From NCBI RefSeq assembly GCF_001180305.1, contig NZ_CVSX01000027.1, forward strand, positions 62,001 through 126,000: 64,000 nucleotides of DNA. Reading direction: 5' to 3'. Under the pieces are notes generated by a model, which saw only the letters and a program-made list of their open reading frames with translations, was not told the origin of the DNA and ran no database searches. This DNA comes from Prochlorococcus marinus (GTDB lineage: Bacteria > Cyanobacteriota > Cyanobacteriia > PCC-6307 > Cyanobiaceae). The translations under genes were made by a program, and so were the position numbers. Positions 58,316 to 63,928 of the stretch are shown in pieces. Numbering within the stretch: position 1 is the first letter of the stretch; each line of letters starts with the position of its first letter.

Positions 58316-58915
58316 TTATAAACCAAGAATCTTTTTTCTCATCTCTTTATATTCTTCATCTGTAATAACGTTTCTCTCTTTCATTGATAATAAATCTTTA
58401 AGTTTTTGTTCCATTTCTTCCTCACTATTTTTTTCTGGAACTATTTCTAAAGGTCTCTCAAGATTTTCTTTTTTGCCTGGGGTAGGTTTTCCTGCATCTA
58501 CCCATTTAGCAACAATTTGTCTCATATCTCTTTCATATTGGTTGCCCTGGTACCAAACCCATAACAGAATCAGAATCCCAGGAATAACATAAGCAATTAA
58601 CCCAATAATTATGAGAATAAAAGCAAGGCATCCTCCCATCTTGCTTGGGATTGGATATCCCATCGACTTTGCCCACAGAACTGCTTTCTCCCTAGTTTCA
58701 GATTCAGTCATTGGATTAGATTTAAACCCTTTATCTTCTAATTTTTTTGCGACAATTCCTTGAGGGATTTTACATATAATTTTGCCTTCCGCATCACAAA
58801 GTTCATAATAAATGCCCTTGTAACCTGACAAAGCCTCATCAATTTGGGTATCGCTATTTATCTCGCCACGATCAATTGCATAACTTAATGCTGCCTTAAA
58901 AGCCTCGTTTGCCAT
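58316..58915 (-). CDS. Membrane protein with C-terminal SHOCT-like domain
   Basis: The 199-residue protein has a cytosolic N-terminal part (about 1-93), a hydrophobic pair at 94-122 (LAFILIIIGLIAYVIPGILILLW), and a C-terminal SHOCT-like segment (EEMEQKLKDLLSMKERNVIT then DEEYKEMRKKIL). SHOCT domains are small oligomerisation modules at protein ends. The specific role is unknown. The shared promoter motif lies 28 bp upstream. Confidence 0.7.
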   Translation of the reverse strand: MANEAFKAALSYAIDRGEINSDTQIDEALSGYKGIYYELCDAEGKIICKIPQGIVAKKLEDKGFKSNPMTESETREKAVLWAKSMGYPIPSKMGGCLAFILIIIGLIAYVIPGILILLWVWYQGNQYERDMRQIVAKWVDAGKPTPGKKENLERPLEIVPEKNSEEEMEQKLKDLLSMKERNVITDEEYKEMRKKILGL

Positions 58916-58943
58916 TAATACTTAGTTGCTAATGAACTTTATT

Positions 58944-58960
58944 TTAGATCGACTGTCAAT
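58944..58960 (-). promoter_or_regulatory. Shared cassette promoter motif, copy 2
   Basis: TTAGATCGACTGTCAAT, 28 bp before the SHOCT gene start. The downstream leader ends TAAGTATTAATGG, which recurs at the start of the 62703 gene. No leader hairpin is obvious in this copy. Confidence 0.7.
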
Positions 58961-58986
58961 CAATATATTTATAAATTCTACGATCT

Positions 58987-59032
58987 AGTGCTCATAGGGC
59001 ACTAGGTTGCTCGTGAGCGAGATTTGAGCGAG
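58987..59032. repeat. Right end of unit 1: anticodon-arm mimic and TGAGCGAG pair
   Basis: AGTGC-TCATAGG-GCACT (58987-59003) is a perfect 5-bp stem with a 7-nt loop, continued by AGGTTGC. It resembles the tRNA-Pro anticodon arm GGTGC-TTTGGGA-GCACT then AGGTCGC. TGAGCGAG follows at 59014-59021 and 59025-59032. The same block is at 63804-63849. Confidence 0.7.
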
Positions 59033-59110
59033 ATTTTGCTTATTTATGCACAACCCTGCTATATATTGCTACTTTTTAAGACTCATCAATTTTCTTTTAA
59101 TATCAACTAA

Positions 59111-59213
59111 TAAGCTATAGCCTCACTTGTTTCTCATGGGGGCTGTCGCATTTTGCGTAGCGGGTGCTTTGGGAGCACTAGGTCGCAGGTTCGAATCCTG
59201 TCGCCCCGACTCT
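59111..59213 (+). repeat. tRNA-Pro 3'-half copy 1 with conserved lead-in
   Basis: Positions 59160-59213 are identical to the intact tRNA-Pro from GCGGGTGCTTTGGG to GACTCT. The 5' half is replaced by GTCGCATTTTGCGTA, which keeps a short hairpin. A lead-in starting TAAGCTATAGCC and ending TTGTTTCT (59111-59134) is identical in all three copies. It is a probable att-like boundary, not a working tRNA. Confidence 0.8.
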
Positions 59214-59231
59214 TAAAAACCAAGTCATACA

Positions 59232-59257
59232 AGAGAGTTCCCCAGACTCTCTTTTTT
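59232..59257 (+). terminator. Intrinsic terminator after tRNA-Pro copy 1
   Basis: AGAGAGT pairs with ACTCTCT (59232-59252, 7-nt loop TCCCCAG), followed by a T-run. The stem sequence differs from that of the intact tRNA terminator, so it did not arise by simple recent copying. Confidence 0.8.
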
Positions 59258-59284
59258 GTTGCCAACTATAAGAAAAATAAGACT

Positions 59285-59343
59285 TAGCGATTATATAGCG
59301 ATTATTTGCTATACCTTGCATAACCTTGCTGCCTTAATCGCTA
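59285..59343. repeat. Arm-type repeats at the left end of unit 2
   Basis: TAGCGATTA occurs at 59285-59293 and 59296-59304 (11-bp period) and inverted, as TAATCGCTA, at 59335-59343. The intervening TTGCATAACCTTGCTGCC also occurs at the left ends of units 1 and 3, although the flanking word differs. Confidence 0.7.
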
Positions 59344-59432
59344 GACATAATTAGAAGTAGCTCCTAAATATAGAAGTTTTTTTACCCCTCCTCAATAATC
59401 GTTTCTATTATCTGCGTACAGCTTTAGAAAGT

Positions 59433-60227
59433 TTAAAAGAATTTAAAACTAGAACTACAATTTTCTTTTATCCATTTTTCATTCTCAACGCTTTTATAAC
59501 CTAGAGACTTTGCTTTTCTGGCATCTGCACAAGCACCTTTGATATCCCCAATTTCAGTTTTTGATAAACTGCGATTTAAGAATGCATCACTATATTTCTT
59601 ATTAATTAGGATGGCTTTACTGTAATCAGAGATAGCTTCGTAATATTGGCTTGAATTATGTTTCTCAAGACCTCTGTTATACAAAGCATCCCCATTGTTA
59701 GGATTTAATTTAATGACTTCTGTATAATCAGCAATTGATCCATAGGAATTCCTAATCTTGGATTTACTCCATGCACGTCCGAAGAAAGCATTCTCATGTT
59801 CAGGATTTATATTTATCAATCGAGTGTAGTCTTCTATTGATCCGTAGTAATTCCCTAATTGACTTTTACTATAGCCAAGACCATAAAGAGCTTTTTCATA
59901 TGATGGATCTATATTTACAGCCATTTGATAATCCAAAAGAGCTCCGGAATGGTCATTAATCTGAGCCTTTGCCCATCCACGATTGTAGTAAGCATCTACA
60001 TTATTTGGATTTAATTCAATGGCAGATGTGTAATCATAAATTGATCCAAAGTAATCTCCTTTCTCCCCTTTTTCAAAGCCTCTGTCAAAATATGTCTGAA
60101 AATCATTCGCATAAACTGCAGAGATAGGAGAGTTAAAAAAGGTAAAGCCCGCACTAATTGTTATTGGTTGGATTAGTGGAACTAATGATATTAATTTTCT
60201 GGTTGTTCTTTGAAATTTTCTAATCAT
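59433..60227 (-). CDS. Exported TPR-repeat protein
   Basis: The 264-residue protein has a signal-like N terminus (residues 10-40) and then about six 34-residue TPR repeats. Each carries a variant of YGSIEDYTRLININPEHENA (GDYFGSIYDYTSAI, NYYGSIEDYTRLI, NSYGSIADYTEVI, QYYEAISDYSKAI). A C-terminal Sel1/TPR-like tail has GACADARKAKSLGY. TPR proteins usually scaffold other proteins; the partner is unknown. It is in cassette unit 2, divergent from the 60384 gene. Confidence 0.8.
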   Translation of the reverse strand: MIRKFQRTTRKLISLVPLIQPITISAGFTFFNSPISAVYANDFQTYFDRGFEKGEKGDYFGSIYDYTSAIELNPNNVDAYYNRGWAKAQINDHSGALLDYQMAVNIDPSYEKALYGLGYSKSQLGNYYGSIEDYTRLININPEHENAFFGRAWSKSKIRNSYGSIADYTEVIKLNPNNGDALYNRGLEKHNSSQYYEAISDYSKAILINKKYSDAFLNRSLSKTEIGDIKGACADARKAKSLGYKSVENEKWIKENCSSSFKFF

Positions 60228-60383
60228 TTTGCAAATATACTTAAATTAATCTTATGTAAATTGCAAATTATCCACGTGAAACATAACAATTTCGAAACCA
60301 ATAATTATTAAAAACGTAATTTGCTTGGGCAGAATTGGCGAGATGATAATATGAACCTTTACATTTAAAAATTCAAAAAAATA

Positions 60384-60899
60384 ATGACTGACAAAAAGAG
60401 TATTTCATCTGCTTTAGCTAAAAGGGATAAAAAAGAGAAATATATTATTTACTTCGTTGGCGCTGCAGTATTACTATTTGGGCTTGTAGGACTAAAAGAG
60501 ATTAGCCAATCAAACCCTTATTTATCTGCTCCTGGTTGGTTTGGATTTTTAGGTGGAATTTTTACACTTTGGAGATTTTGTAAAAAACAAACAGAAAATC
60601 CATTTGCATCTATCTTTAGAACATTAAAAGATGATTATGTCTTTGATAGATACATAACATTGCAGTTGTTTAATATTTTCTATGCTGTAGGTCAAGGTTT
60701 AGGCGTAGGAGCTGGATTTGGATTCTTCGTAGATTGGGTTCATGCTTTGATATCTAATTCATACTTAAAAGGTGTTTACTTCTCAGGCTTTATTGTTAGT
60801 CTTCTTTTTGTAGTTATTTTAAGAGTAACGATAGAAGTCTATTCAATAATTTATAAAGCAGCTATAGAGTTTAGAGACTATATGAAAGCAAAAAAATAA
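60384..60899 (+). CDS. DUF4282-like membrane protein
   Basis: The 171-residue protein has two to four hydrophobic segments (about 22-40, 45-65, 97-120, 128-150). The motif FRTLKDDYVFDRYITLQLFN followed by RVTIEVYSIIYKAAIEFRDY resembles DUF4282 proteins. It is the only plus-strand gene in unit 2. Function is unknown. Confidence 0.55.
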   Translation: MTDKKSISSALAKRDKKEKYIIYFVGAAVLLFGLVGLKEISQSNPYLSAPGWFGFLGGIFTLWRFCKKQTENPFASIFRTLKDDYVFDRYITLQLFNIFYAVGQGLGVGAGFGFFVDWVHALISNSYLKGVYFSGFIVSLLFVVILRVTIEVYSIIYKAAIEFRDYMKAKK

Positions 60900-60929
60900 C
60901 AGTCTTGCAAAAAGCACTATGTTGTAGCT

Positions 60930-60949
60930 TAGCGATTATTTAGCGATTA
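60930..60949. repeat. Right end repeat pair of unit 2
   Basis: TAGCGATTA at 60930-60938 and 60941-60949 (11-bp period) matches the left pair of the same unit. A shortened remnant of the anticodon-arm block (AGCACTATGTTGTAGC) lies just before it. Confidence 0.7.
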
Positions 60950-61039
60950 TTTGCTCGCCTACGCTATACCCTGCAACATTAGATTGCAACATTAGATTGC
61001 AATATTGAGGCTCATATTAATTCTAGTCATACCAACTCA

Positions 61040-61142
61040 TAAGCTATAGCCTCACTTGTTTCTTGTGGGTACTGTCGCAAATTGCGTACTGGGTGCTTTG
61101 GGAGCACTAGGTCGCAGGTTCGAATCCTGTCGCCCCGACTCT
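61040..61142 (+). repeat. tRNA-Pro 3'-half copy 2 with conserved lead-in
   Basis: 61091-61142 is identical to the intact tRNA-Pro from GGGTGCTTTGGG through GACTCT. The D-arm position reads GTCGCAAATTGCGTA, which keeps a CGCAA/TTGCG stem while differing from copies 1 and 3. The lead-in TAAGCTATAGCC...TTGTTTCT is at 61040-61063. Confidence 0.8.
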
Positions 61143-61160
61143 TAAAAACCAAGTTATACT

Positions 61161-61186
61161 AGAGAGTTTCCCAGACTCTCTTTTTT
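61161..61186 (+). terminator. Intrinsic terminator after tRNA-Pro copy 2
   Basis: AGAGAGT (61161-61167) pairs with ACTCTCT (61175-61181) and is followed by a T-run. It matches the hairpin after copy 1 apart from one loop base. Confidence 0.8.
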
Positions 61187-61212
61187 ATTGCCAACACTTA
61201 GAAAGATGAGAC

Positions 61213-61274
61213 TGAGCGAGCATTGAGCGAGATTCTGCTATATCTTGCATAACCTTGCTGCCTAACATCACTCA
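61213..61274. repeat. Arm-type repeats at the left end of unit 3
   Basis: TGAGCGAG at 61213-61220 and 61224-61231 with an 11-bp period. The inverted partner is degenerate (ATCACTCA at 61267-61274). The CCTTGC-like middle is conserved with TTGCATAACCTTGCTGCC. Confidence 0.7.
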
Positions 61275-61338
61275 ATCTGATAATGACATCCACAAAATAT
61301 TTCCAGTAATTCTTATGATTAGAAAAACAATAATTACA

Positions 61339-61509
61339 ATGAAATCACTGCTTTCAAGTAAAAGATCAAAAGCAATATTAGGTATTGGTTTAATAGCTAT
61401 TGGTATTGGTGCTATTTCAAAAAAGGTTATCAGCTACCCAACTGGGGGTTGTATGAAAGGTACTCAAGAATTGACCCTAAAGAATAAGATAAACAAGTTT
61501 TTTATTTAA
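61339..61509 (+). CDS. Putative small membrane protein
   Basis: A 56-residue frame starts MKSLLSSKRSKAILGIGLIA and continues IGIGAISKKVISYPTGGC. One hydrophobic helix is followed by a polar tail with YPTGGCMKGTQELTLK. I chose the ATG at 61339 over the longer frame from 61255, whose first codons fall inside the end-repeat region. It is antisense to the leader fragment at 61502. Expression is uncertain. Confidence 0.45.
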   Translation: MKSLLSSKRSKAILGIGLIAIGIGAISKKVISYPTGGCMKGTQELTLKNKINKFFI

Positions 61510-61525
61510 CGAGTAAGCGTTTCAT
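61502..61525 (-). pseudogene. Truncated lipoprotein leader fragment, copy 2
   Basis: MKRLLVK and stop. The first five codons and the TAAATGAAACGCTTACT context match the true lipoprotein start at 57607. Its ATG overlaps the stop of the 61522 gene (ATGA). Confidence 0.6.
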
Positions 61526-62094
61526 TTAATCTTTTCTGAATTAGATTCATTAATGATATTGCCAACAGATTTAATAGTTGTCAAAACTATTGCGATGGTT
61601 AAAGGAATACCCAGAATTATTGTAATTGCAGTAAAAAAGAATTTCCTTTTTTCCTTTTTCTCCTTATGAAATTGTTTTTTGCATTCTTCAATTTTTTTCT
61701 TCATTTCAGAAGTCTTTATAAGTTGTTTAATTTCATATGCTCTATCCTCATATCTAAAAAATATTTCTTGCTTATAATCCAAAAAATCTGGATGACTTAA
61801 AGCCCATTGTTTCCATTTAGTCCATAATTGTATGGCAGTTTGTCTTTTTTGTCCCTGTATTAAAAAAGCATCTCCACCAACATCAGCACCATACATACCA
61901 GTAATTGCTCCTGCGGCTGCACTTCCTGCAATATTTCTAGTCTTAGTTGTAATGGGTTTTACATATACTTCAAATTTTTCCAAAAATGCACAAATAATTT
62001 CATCTAATGTTGGCTTTGGTTCTAATCGTAATTCAGGAATATTTCTTTCTATATACTTCTCCAACTCAATAGTTATTTTTTCTATTTCAGCCAT
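61522..62094 (-). CDS. Tail-anchored cassette protein of unknown family
   Basis: The 190-residue protein has a cytosolic N-terminal region with NIAGSAAAGAITGMYGADVG (Gly/Ala-rich), a charged helical region, and a C-terminal membrane segment at about 156-178 (KFFFTAITIILGIPLTIAIV). I do not recognise it. The shared promoter motif lies 27 bp upstream, and its stop overlaps the lipoprotein-leader fragment. Confidence 0.6.
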   Translation of the reverse strand: MAEIEKITIELEKYIERNIPELRLEPKPTLDEIICAFLEKFEVYVKPITTKTRNIAGSAAAGAITGMYGADVGGDAFLIQGQKRQTAIQLWTKWKQWALSHPDFLDYKQEIFFRYEDRAYEIKQLIKTSEMKKKIEECKKQFHKEKKEKRKFFFTAITIILGIPLTIAIVLTTIKSVGNIINESNSEKIK

Positions 62095-62121
62095 TAAAAA
62101 AGGAGCTAATTTCCCTTTATT

Positions 62122-62138
62122 TTAGATCGACTGTCAAT
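62122..62138 (-). promoter_or_regulatory. Shared cassette promoter motif, copy 3
   Basis: TTAGATCGACTGTCAAT, 27 bp before the 61522 gene start. The leader reads AGGGAAATTAGCTCCTTTTTT before ATG, like copy 1 with a weakened stem. Confidence 0.7.
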
Positions 62139-62142
62139 CGAA

Positions 62143-62397
62143 TTATTTTGTTTTAAGTTCAGGCTCGTACACAGCACCATTGCAAACTGCTACCGCAATA
62201 CTTTCTTTTGATGCTTTATCCCAACTTTTAAGTTCCATCTCATATTTATCAATCCATTGAAAAGTTTTTTTAAAGCATTGATTCCAATAAAATGCCTTTC
62301 TTGAAATAGGTATCAAGGAAATAAAAATGAGTACTATTGCAGTTGTAGATGTAATTACACAGTATTTGATGGCTTTTGGGCCTTTATTAGGGGACAT
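62143..62397 (-). CDS. Small membrane protein of cassette unit 3
   Basis: The 84-residue protein has one membrane segment at about 8-30 (AIKYCVITSTTAIVLIFISL) and a Lys/Trp-containing exposed tail with two cysteines. No family is recognised. The shared promoter motif is 26 bp upstream, with a GGG..CCC hairpin and T-run just before the ATG. Confidence 0.6.
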   Translation of the reverse strand: MSPNKGPKAIKYCVITSTTAIVLIFISLIPISRKAFYWNQCFKKTFQWIDKYEMELKSWDKASKESIAVAVCNGAVYEPELKTK

Positions 62398-62423
62398 AAA
62401 AATAGGGTTTTATCCCTCTCAGT

Positions 62424-62440
62424 TTAGATCGACTGTCAAT
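62424..62440 (-). promoter_or_regulatory. Shared cassette promoter motif, copy 4
   Basis: TTAGATCGACTGTCAAT, 26 bp before the 62143 gene start. The -10-like hexamer is TAAACT here. The leader contains AGGGATAAAACCCT followed by T residues. Confidence 0.7.
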
Positions 62441-62451
62441 CAATATAAGTT

Positions 62452-62601
62452 TTAATTCTCATCCACTACTTTCCCACCATATTCTCTTGCTATTACATCT
62501 AAACACTTAAGAATATCTTTGTTTTTTAATAGATCTGTTTGCTCTAAATAATTAAGGAGAGTTCTTATTTGTTCAATAGTATTTTCTTCTAATTCCTTCA
62601 T
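62452..62601 (-). CDS. 49-residue helical protein
   Basis: The frame encodes MKELEENTIEQIRTLLNYLE, then QTDLLKNKDILKCLDVIARE and YGGKVVDEN. It is charged and helical, with no membrane segment, and resembles small HTH or coiled-coil cassette proteins. It lacks the promoter motif. It starts about 100 bp left of the 62703 gene's stop, on the same strand. Confidence 0.5.
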   Translation of the reverse strand: MKELEENTIEQIRTLLNYLEQTDLLKNKDILKCLDVIAREYGGKVVDEN

Positions 62602-62702
62602 TAGTAATTAATTGCTTTATGACATTAAAGATAGCAATCATAAGATTATTCTCTAAATAAATTAAGTTTTCTAGACTTCATTTTTATAGGTAAAGAATTT
62701 TA

Positions 62703-63122
62703 TTAAGGATTAAAGTCTCTACATTTTGATCTTTCGTTTTCATAATCTTTTATAGCAGTATCCAATTCTGATAAATCTGCTTCTTTTCCAGAAATATATA
62801 ATTCCATTTGTTTCGCATAGTTTGCTGATTCAATCCGACTATTAAATGAAGCATTACAAAAAAGTATACTTCCAAATTTTTCATAGTCCGTATAATCCCT
62901 ATTCGCAGCAAATTCAGCATTTGCCCTTTTCTTATCTAATGCTTTATATTCCAAATCCTCAATACTAGGTTTTGGACGGAGTAAGAATGCTTTATATTCC
63001 AAGTCCTCAATAGTAGGACGGAGTAAGGATGAATTCGCTTGTGCATTTAGATATGCGATAAGACAAACAAAAACAAGAACAACAGCAAATACTCTAATTA
63101 ACCATGTGTTAGTTTTGTCCAT
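62703..63122 (-). CDS. Membrane-anchored protein with a tandem internal repeat
   Basis: The 139-residue protein has an N-terminal membrane anchor at about 8-28 and then a tandem repeat: RPTIEDLEYKAFLLRP followed by KPSIEDLEYKALDKKR. The repeat is also evident in the DNA (near 62939-63020). The remainder is charged and helical, with one cysteine (FCNASF) and a second near the end (KCRDF). The leader sequence AAGTATTAATGG matches that of the SHOCT gene in unit 1, but no promoter motif precedes it. Confidence 0.6.
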   Translation of the reverse strand: MDKTNTWLIRVFAVVLVFVCLIAYLNAQANSSLLRPTIEDLEYKAFLLRPKPSIEDLEYKALDKKRANAEFAANRDYTDYEKFGSILFCNASFNSRIESANYAKQMELYISGKEADLSELDTAIKDYENERSKCRDFNP

Positions 63123-63139
63123 TAATACTTAATAGCCAT

Positions 63140-63178
63140 CTACCTATAAGAAAGCGGTGCTAGTAGTAAGCGTTTCAT
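63140..63178 (-). pseudogene. Truncated lipoprotein leader fragment, copy 3
   Basis: MKRLLLAPLSYR and stop. The first eight codons match the lipoprotein start at 57607 exactly at protein level. It overlaps the stop of the 63175 small gene and is followed by a leader that resembles the SHOCT-gene leader, so it marks a junction between two modules. Confidence 0.65.
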
Positions 63179-63267
63179 TTTTTAGAAGTCATCTTGAAGG
63201 TTAAATATGCAAAACCACCTAGTAATAACAAACTTACAACACCATAAGTAATAGCTATTCCATACAT
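63175..63267 (-). CDS. 30-residue single-helix membrane peptide
   Basis: The frame encodes MYGIAITYGVVSLLLLGGFA and YLTFKMTSKK: one membrane helix and a basic C terminus. Its start lies 5 bp after the stop of the PDDEXK-like gene, so it may be translated from the same transcript. Such tiny membrane proteins can be regulators or toxins; no role is inferred here. Confidence 0.5.
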   Translation of the reverse strand: MYGIAITYGVVSLLLLGGFAYLTFKMTSKK

Positions 63268-63272
63268 ATGAG

Positions 63273-63734
63273 TCACTTAAACATTATTTCCCAATTATTC
63301 TTTCTTTCTGCTTTAAATTCTTCACTAGGTTCAAAGTGTCTTAGGCTTCCACCTTTTCTTTGTGTTCCATCTTTCTTAGGTTTAGCTAAGTAATCTATAT
63401 GTCTTTGTTTTATTGTTTCGCTTACTTCTTTGCTACTAAAAATAAAAAAGTTTGGAAGTACATCATCTTCACCAACTTCTACAACCACATACCAAAGTTT
63501 CTCAAAAGCCTGTTCATTTTTTAAACCCATTAACCATGAACTTTTCTTTCCATCAATAGTTCTAGTCTTAACTTGAATATTTACTGTATTTAAAGTATCT
63601 GGTTCAGTTGCAATAACATCTATCAATGTTTGCCCATCATCTGTTTTGCCTGCGATATAACCCCTCTGAGCTAATTGGGCTAAAACATAAAACTCACCTG
63701 CATTTCCTAAATTTTTATTCTTATTTGCTTCCAT
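63273..63734 (-). CDS. PDDEXK-like nuclease-fold protein
   Basis: The 153-residue protein has the pattern of a PDDEXK nuclease: an early Glu in NAGEFYVLAQLAQRGY, Asp in TLIDVIATEP and the QxK-like NIQVKTRT. These correspond to the E, D and (E/Q)xK catalytic positions. A later domain contains FFIFSSKEVSETIKQRHIDY. Relatives include resolvase-like and restriction-like proteins; which one cannot be told. The shared promoter motif lies 27 bp upstream. Confidence 0.6.
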   Translation of the reverse strand: MEANKNKNLGNAGEFYVLAQLAQRGYIAGKTDDGQTLIDVIATEPDTLNTVNIQVKTRTIDGKKSSWLMGLKNEQAFEKLWYVVVEVGEDDVLPNFFIFSSKEVSETIKQRHIDYLAKPKKDGTQRKGGSLRHFEPSEEFKAERKNNWEIMFK

Positions 63735-63761
63735 AAAAGAAGAGGGTTTTATCCCTCCATG

Positions 63762-63778
63762 TTAGATCGACTGTCAAT
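63762..63778 (-). promoter_or_regulatory. Shared cassette promoter motif, copy 5
   Basis: TTAGATCGACTGTCAAT, 27 bp before the 63273 gene start. The -10-like hexamer is TAACAT. The leader hairpin GAGGG-ATAAAA-CCCTC plus T residues is the strongest of the five. Confidence 0.7.
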
Positions 63779-63803
63779 CAATAATTTATAAATTCTACGA
63801 TCT

Positions 63804-63849
63804 AGTGCTCATAGGGCACTAGGTTGCTTGTGAGCGAGATTTGAGCGAG
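63804..63849. repeat. Right end of unit 3: anticodon-arm mimic and TGAGCGAG pair
   Basis: AGTGC-TCATAGG-GCACT at 63804-63820 and TGAGCGAG at 63831-63838 and 63842-63849. The block matches 58987-59032 except one base (TGCTTG for TGCTCG). That two units share it suggests one element family. Confidence 0.7.
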
Positions 63850-63928
63850 TTTTTGCATACCCATGCTATACCTTGCAACAGTAATATGAAATATTGAGAC
63901 TCATATTAATCCTAGTCATACCAACTCA

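Larger units (their letters stand above)
56731..59159. mobile_element. Cassette unit 1 (TGAGCGAG type), tRNA-Pro-bounded
   Basis: This 2.4-kb segment lies between the intact tRNA-Pro and the first 3'-half copy. TGAGCGAG pairs occur at its left end (56804-56811, 56815-56822) and right end (59014-59021, 59025-59032). Cargo is three minus-strand genes: lipoprotein, two-helix membrane protein and SHOCT protein. No recombinase is visible. The structure suggests a non-autonomous integrative element; this resembles reported tRNA-linked elements of Prochlorococcus, from memory. Confidence 0.7.
59214..61090. mobile_element. Cassette unit 2 (TAGCGATTA type), tRNA-Pro-bounded
   Basis: A 1.9-kb segment between 3'-half copies 1 and 2, with TAGCGATTA pairs at the left (59285-59293, 59296-59304) and right (60930-60938, 60941-60949). 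Cargo is two divergent genes. It lacks the 17-bp promoter motif of units 1 and 3. No recombinase is visible. Confidence 0.7.

Noticed and set aside
59138-59213. tRNA-Pro copy 1 (and copies 2 and 3) as functional tRNA genes
   Set aside because: The 5' half lacks the D-loop GG and the proper acceptor start, so a complete cloverleaf cannot form. They are treated as att-like repeats.
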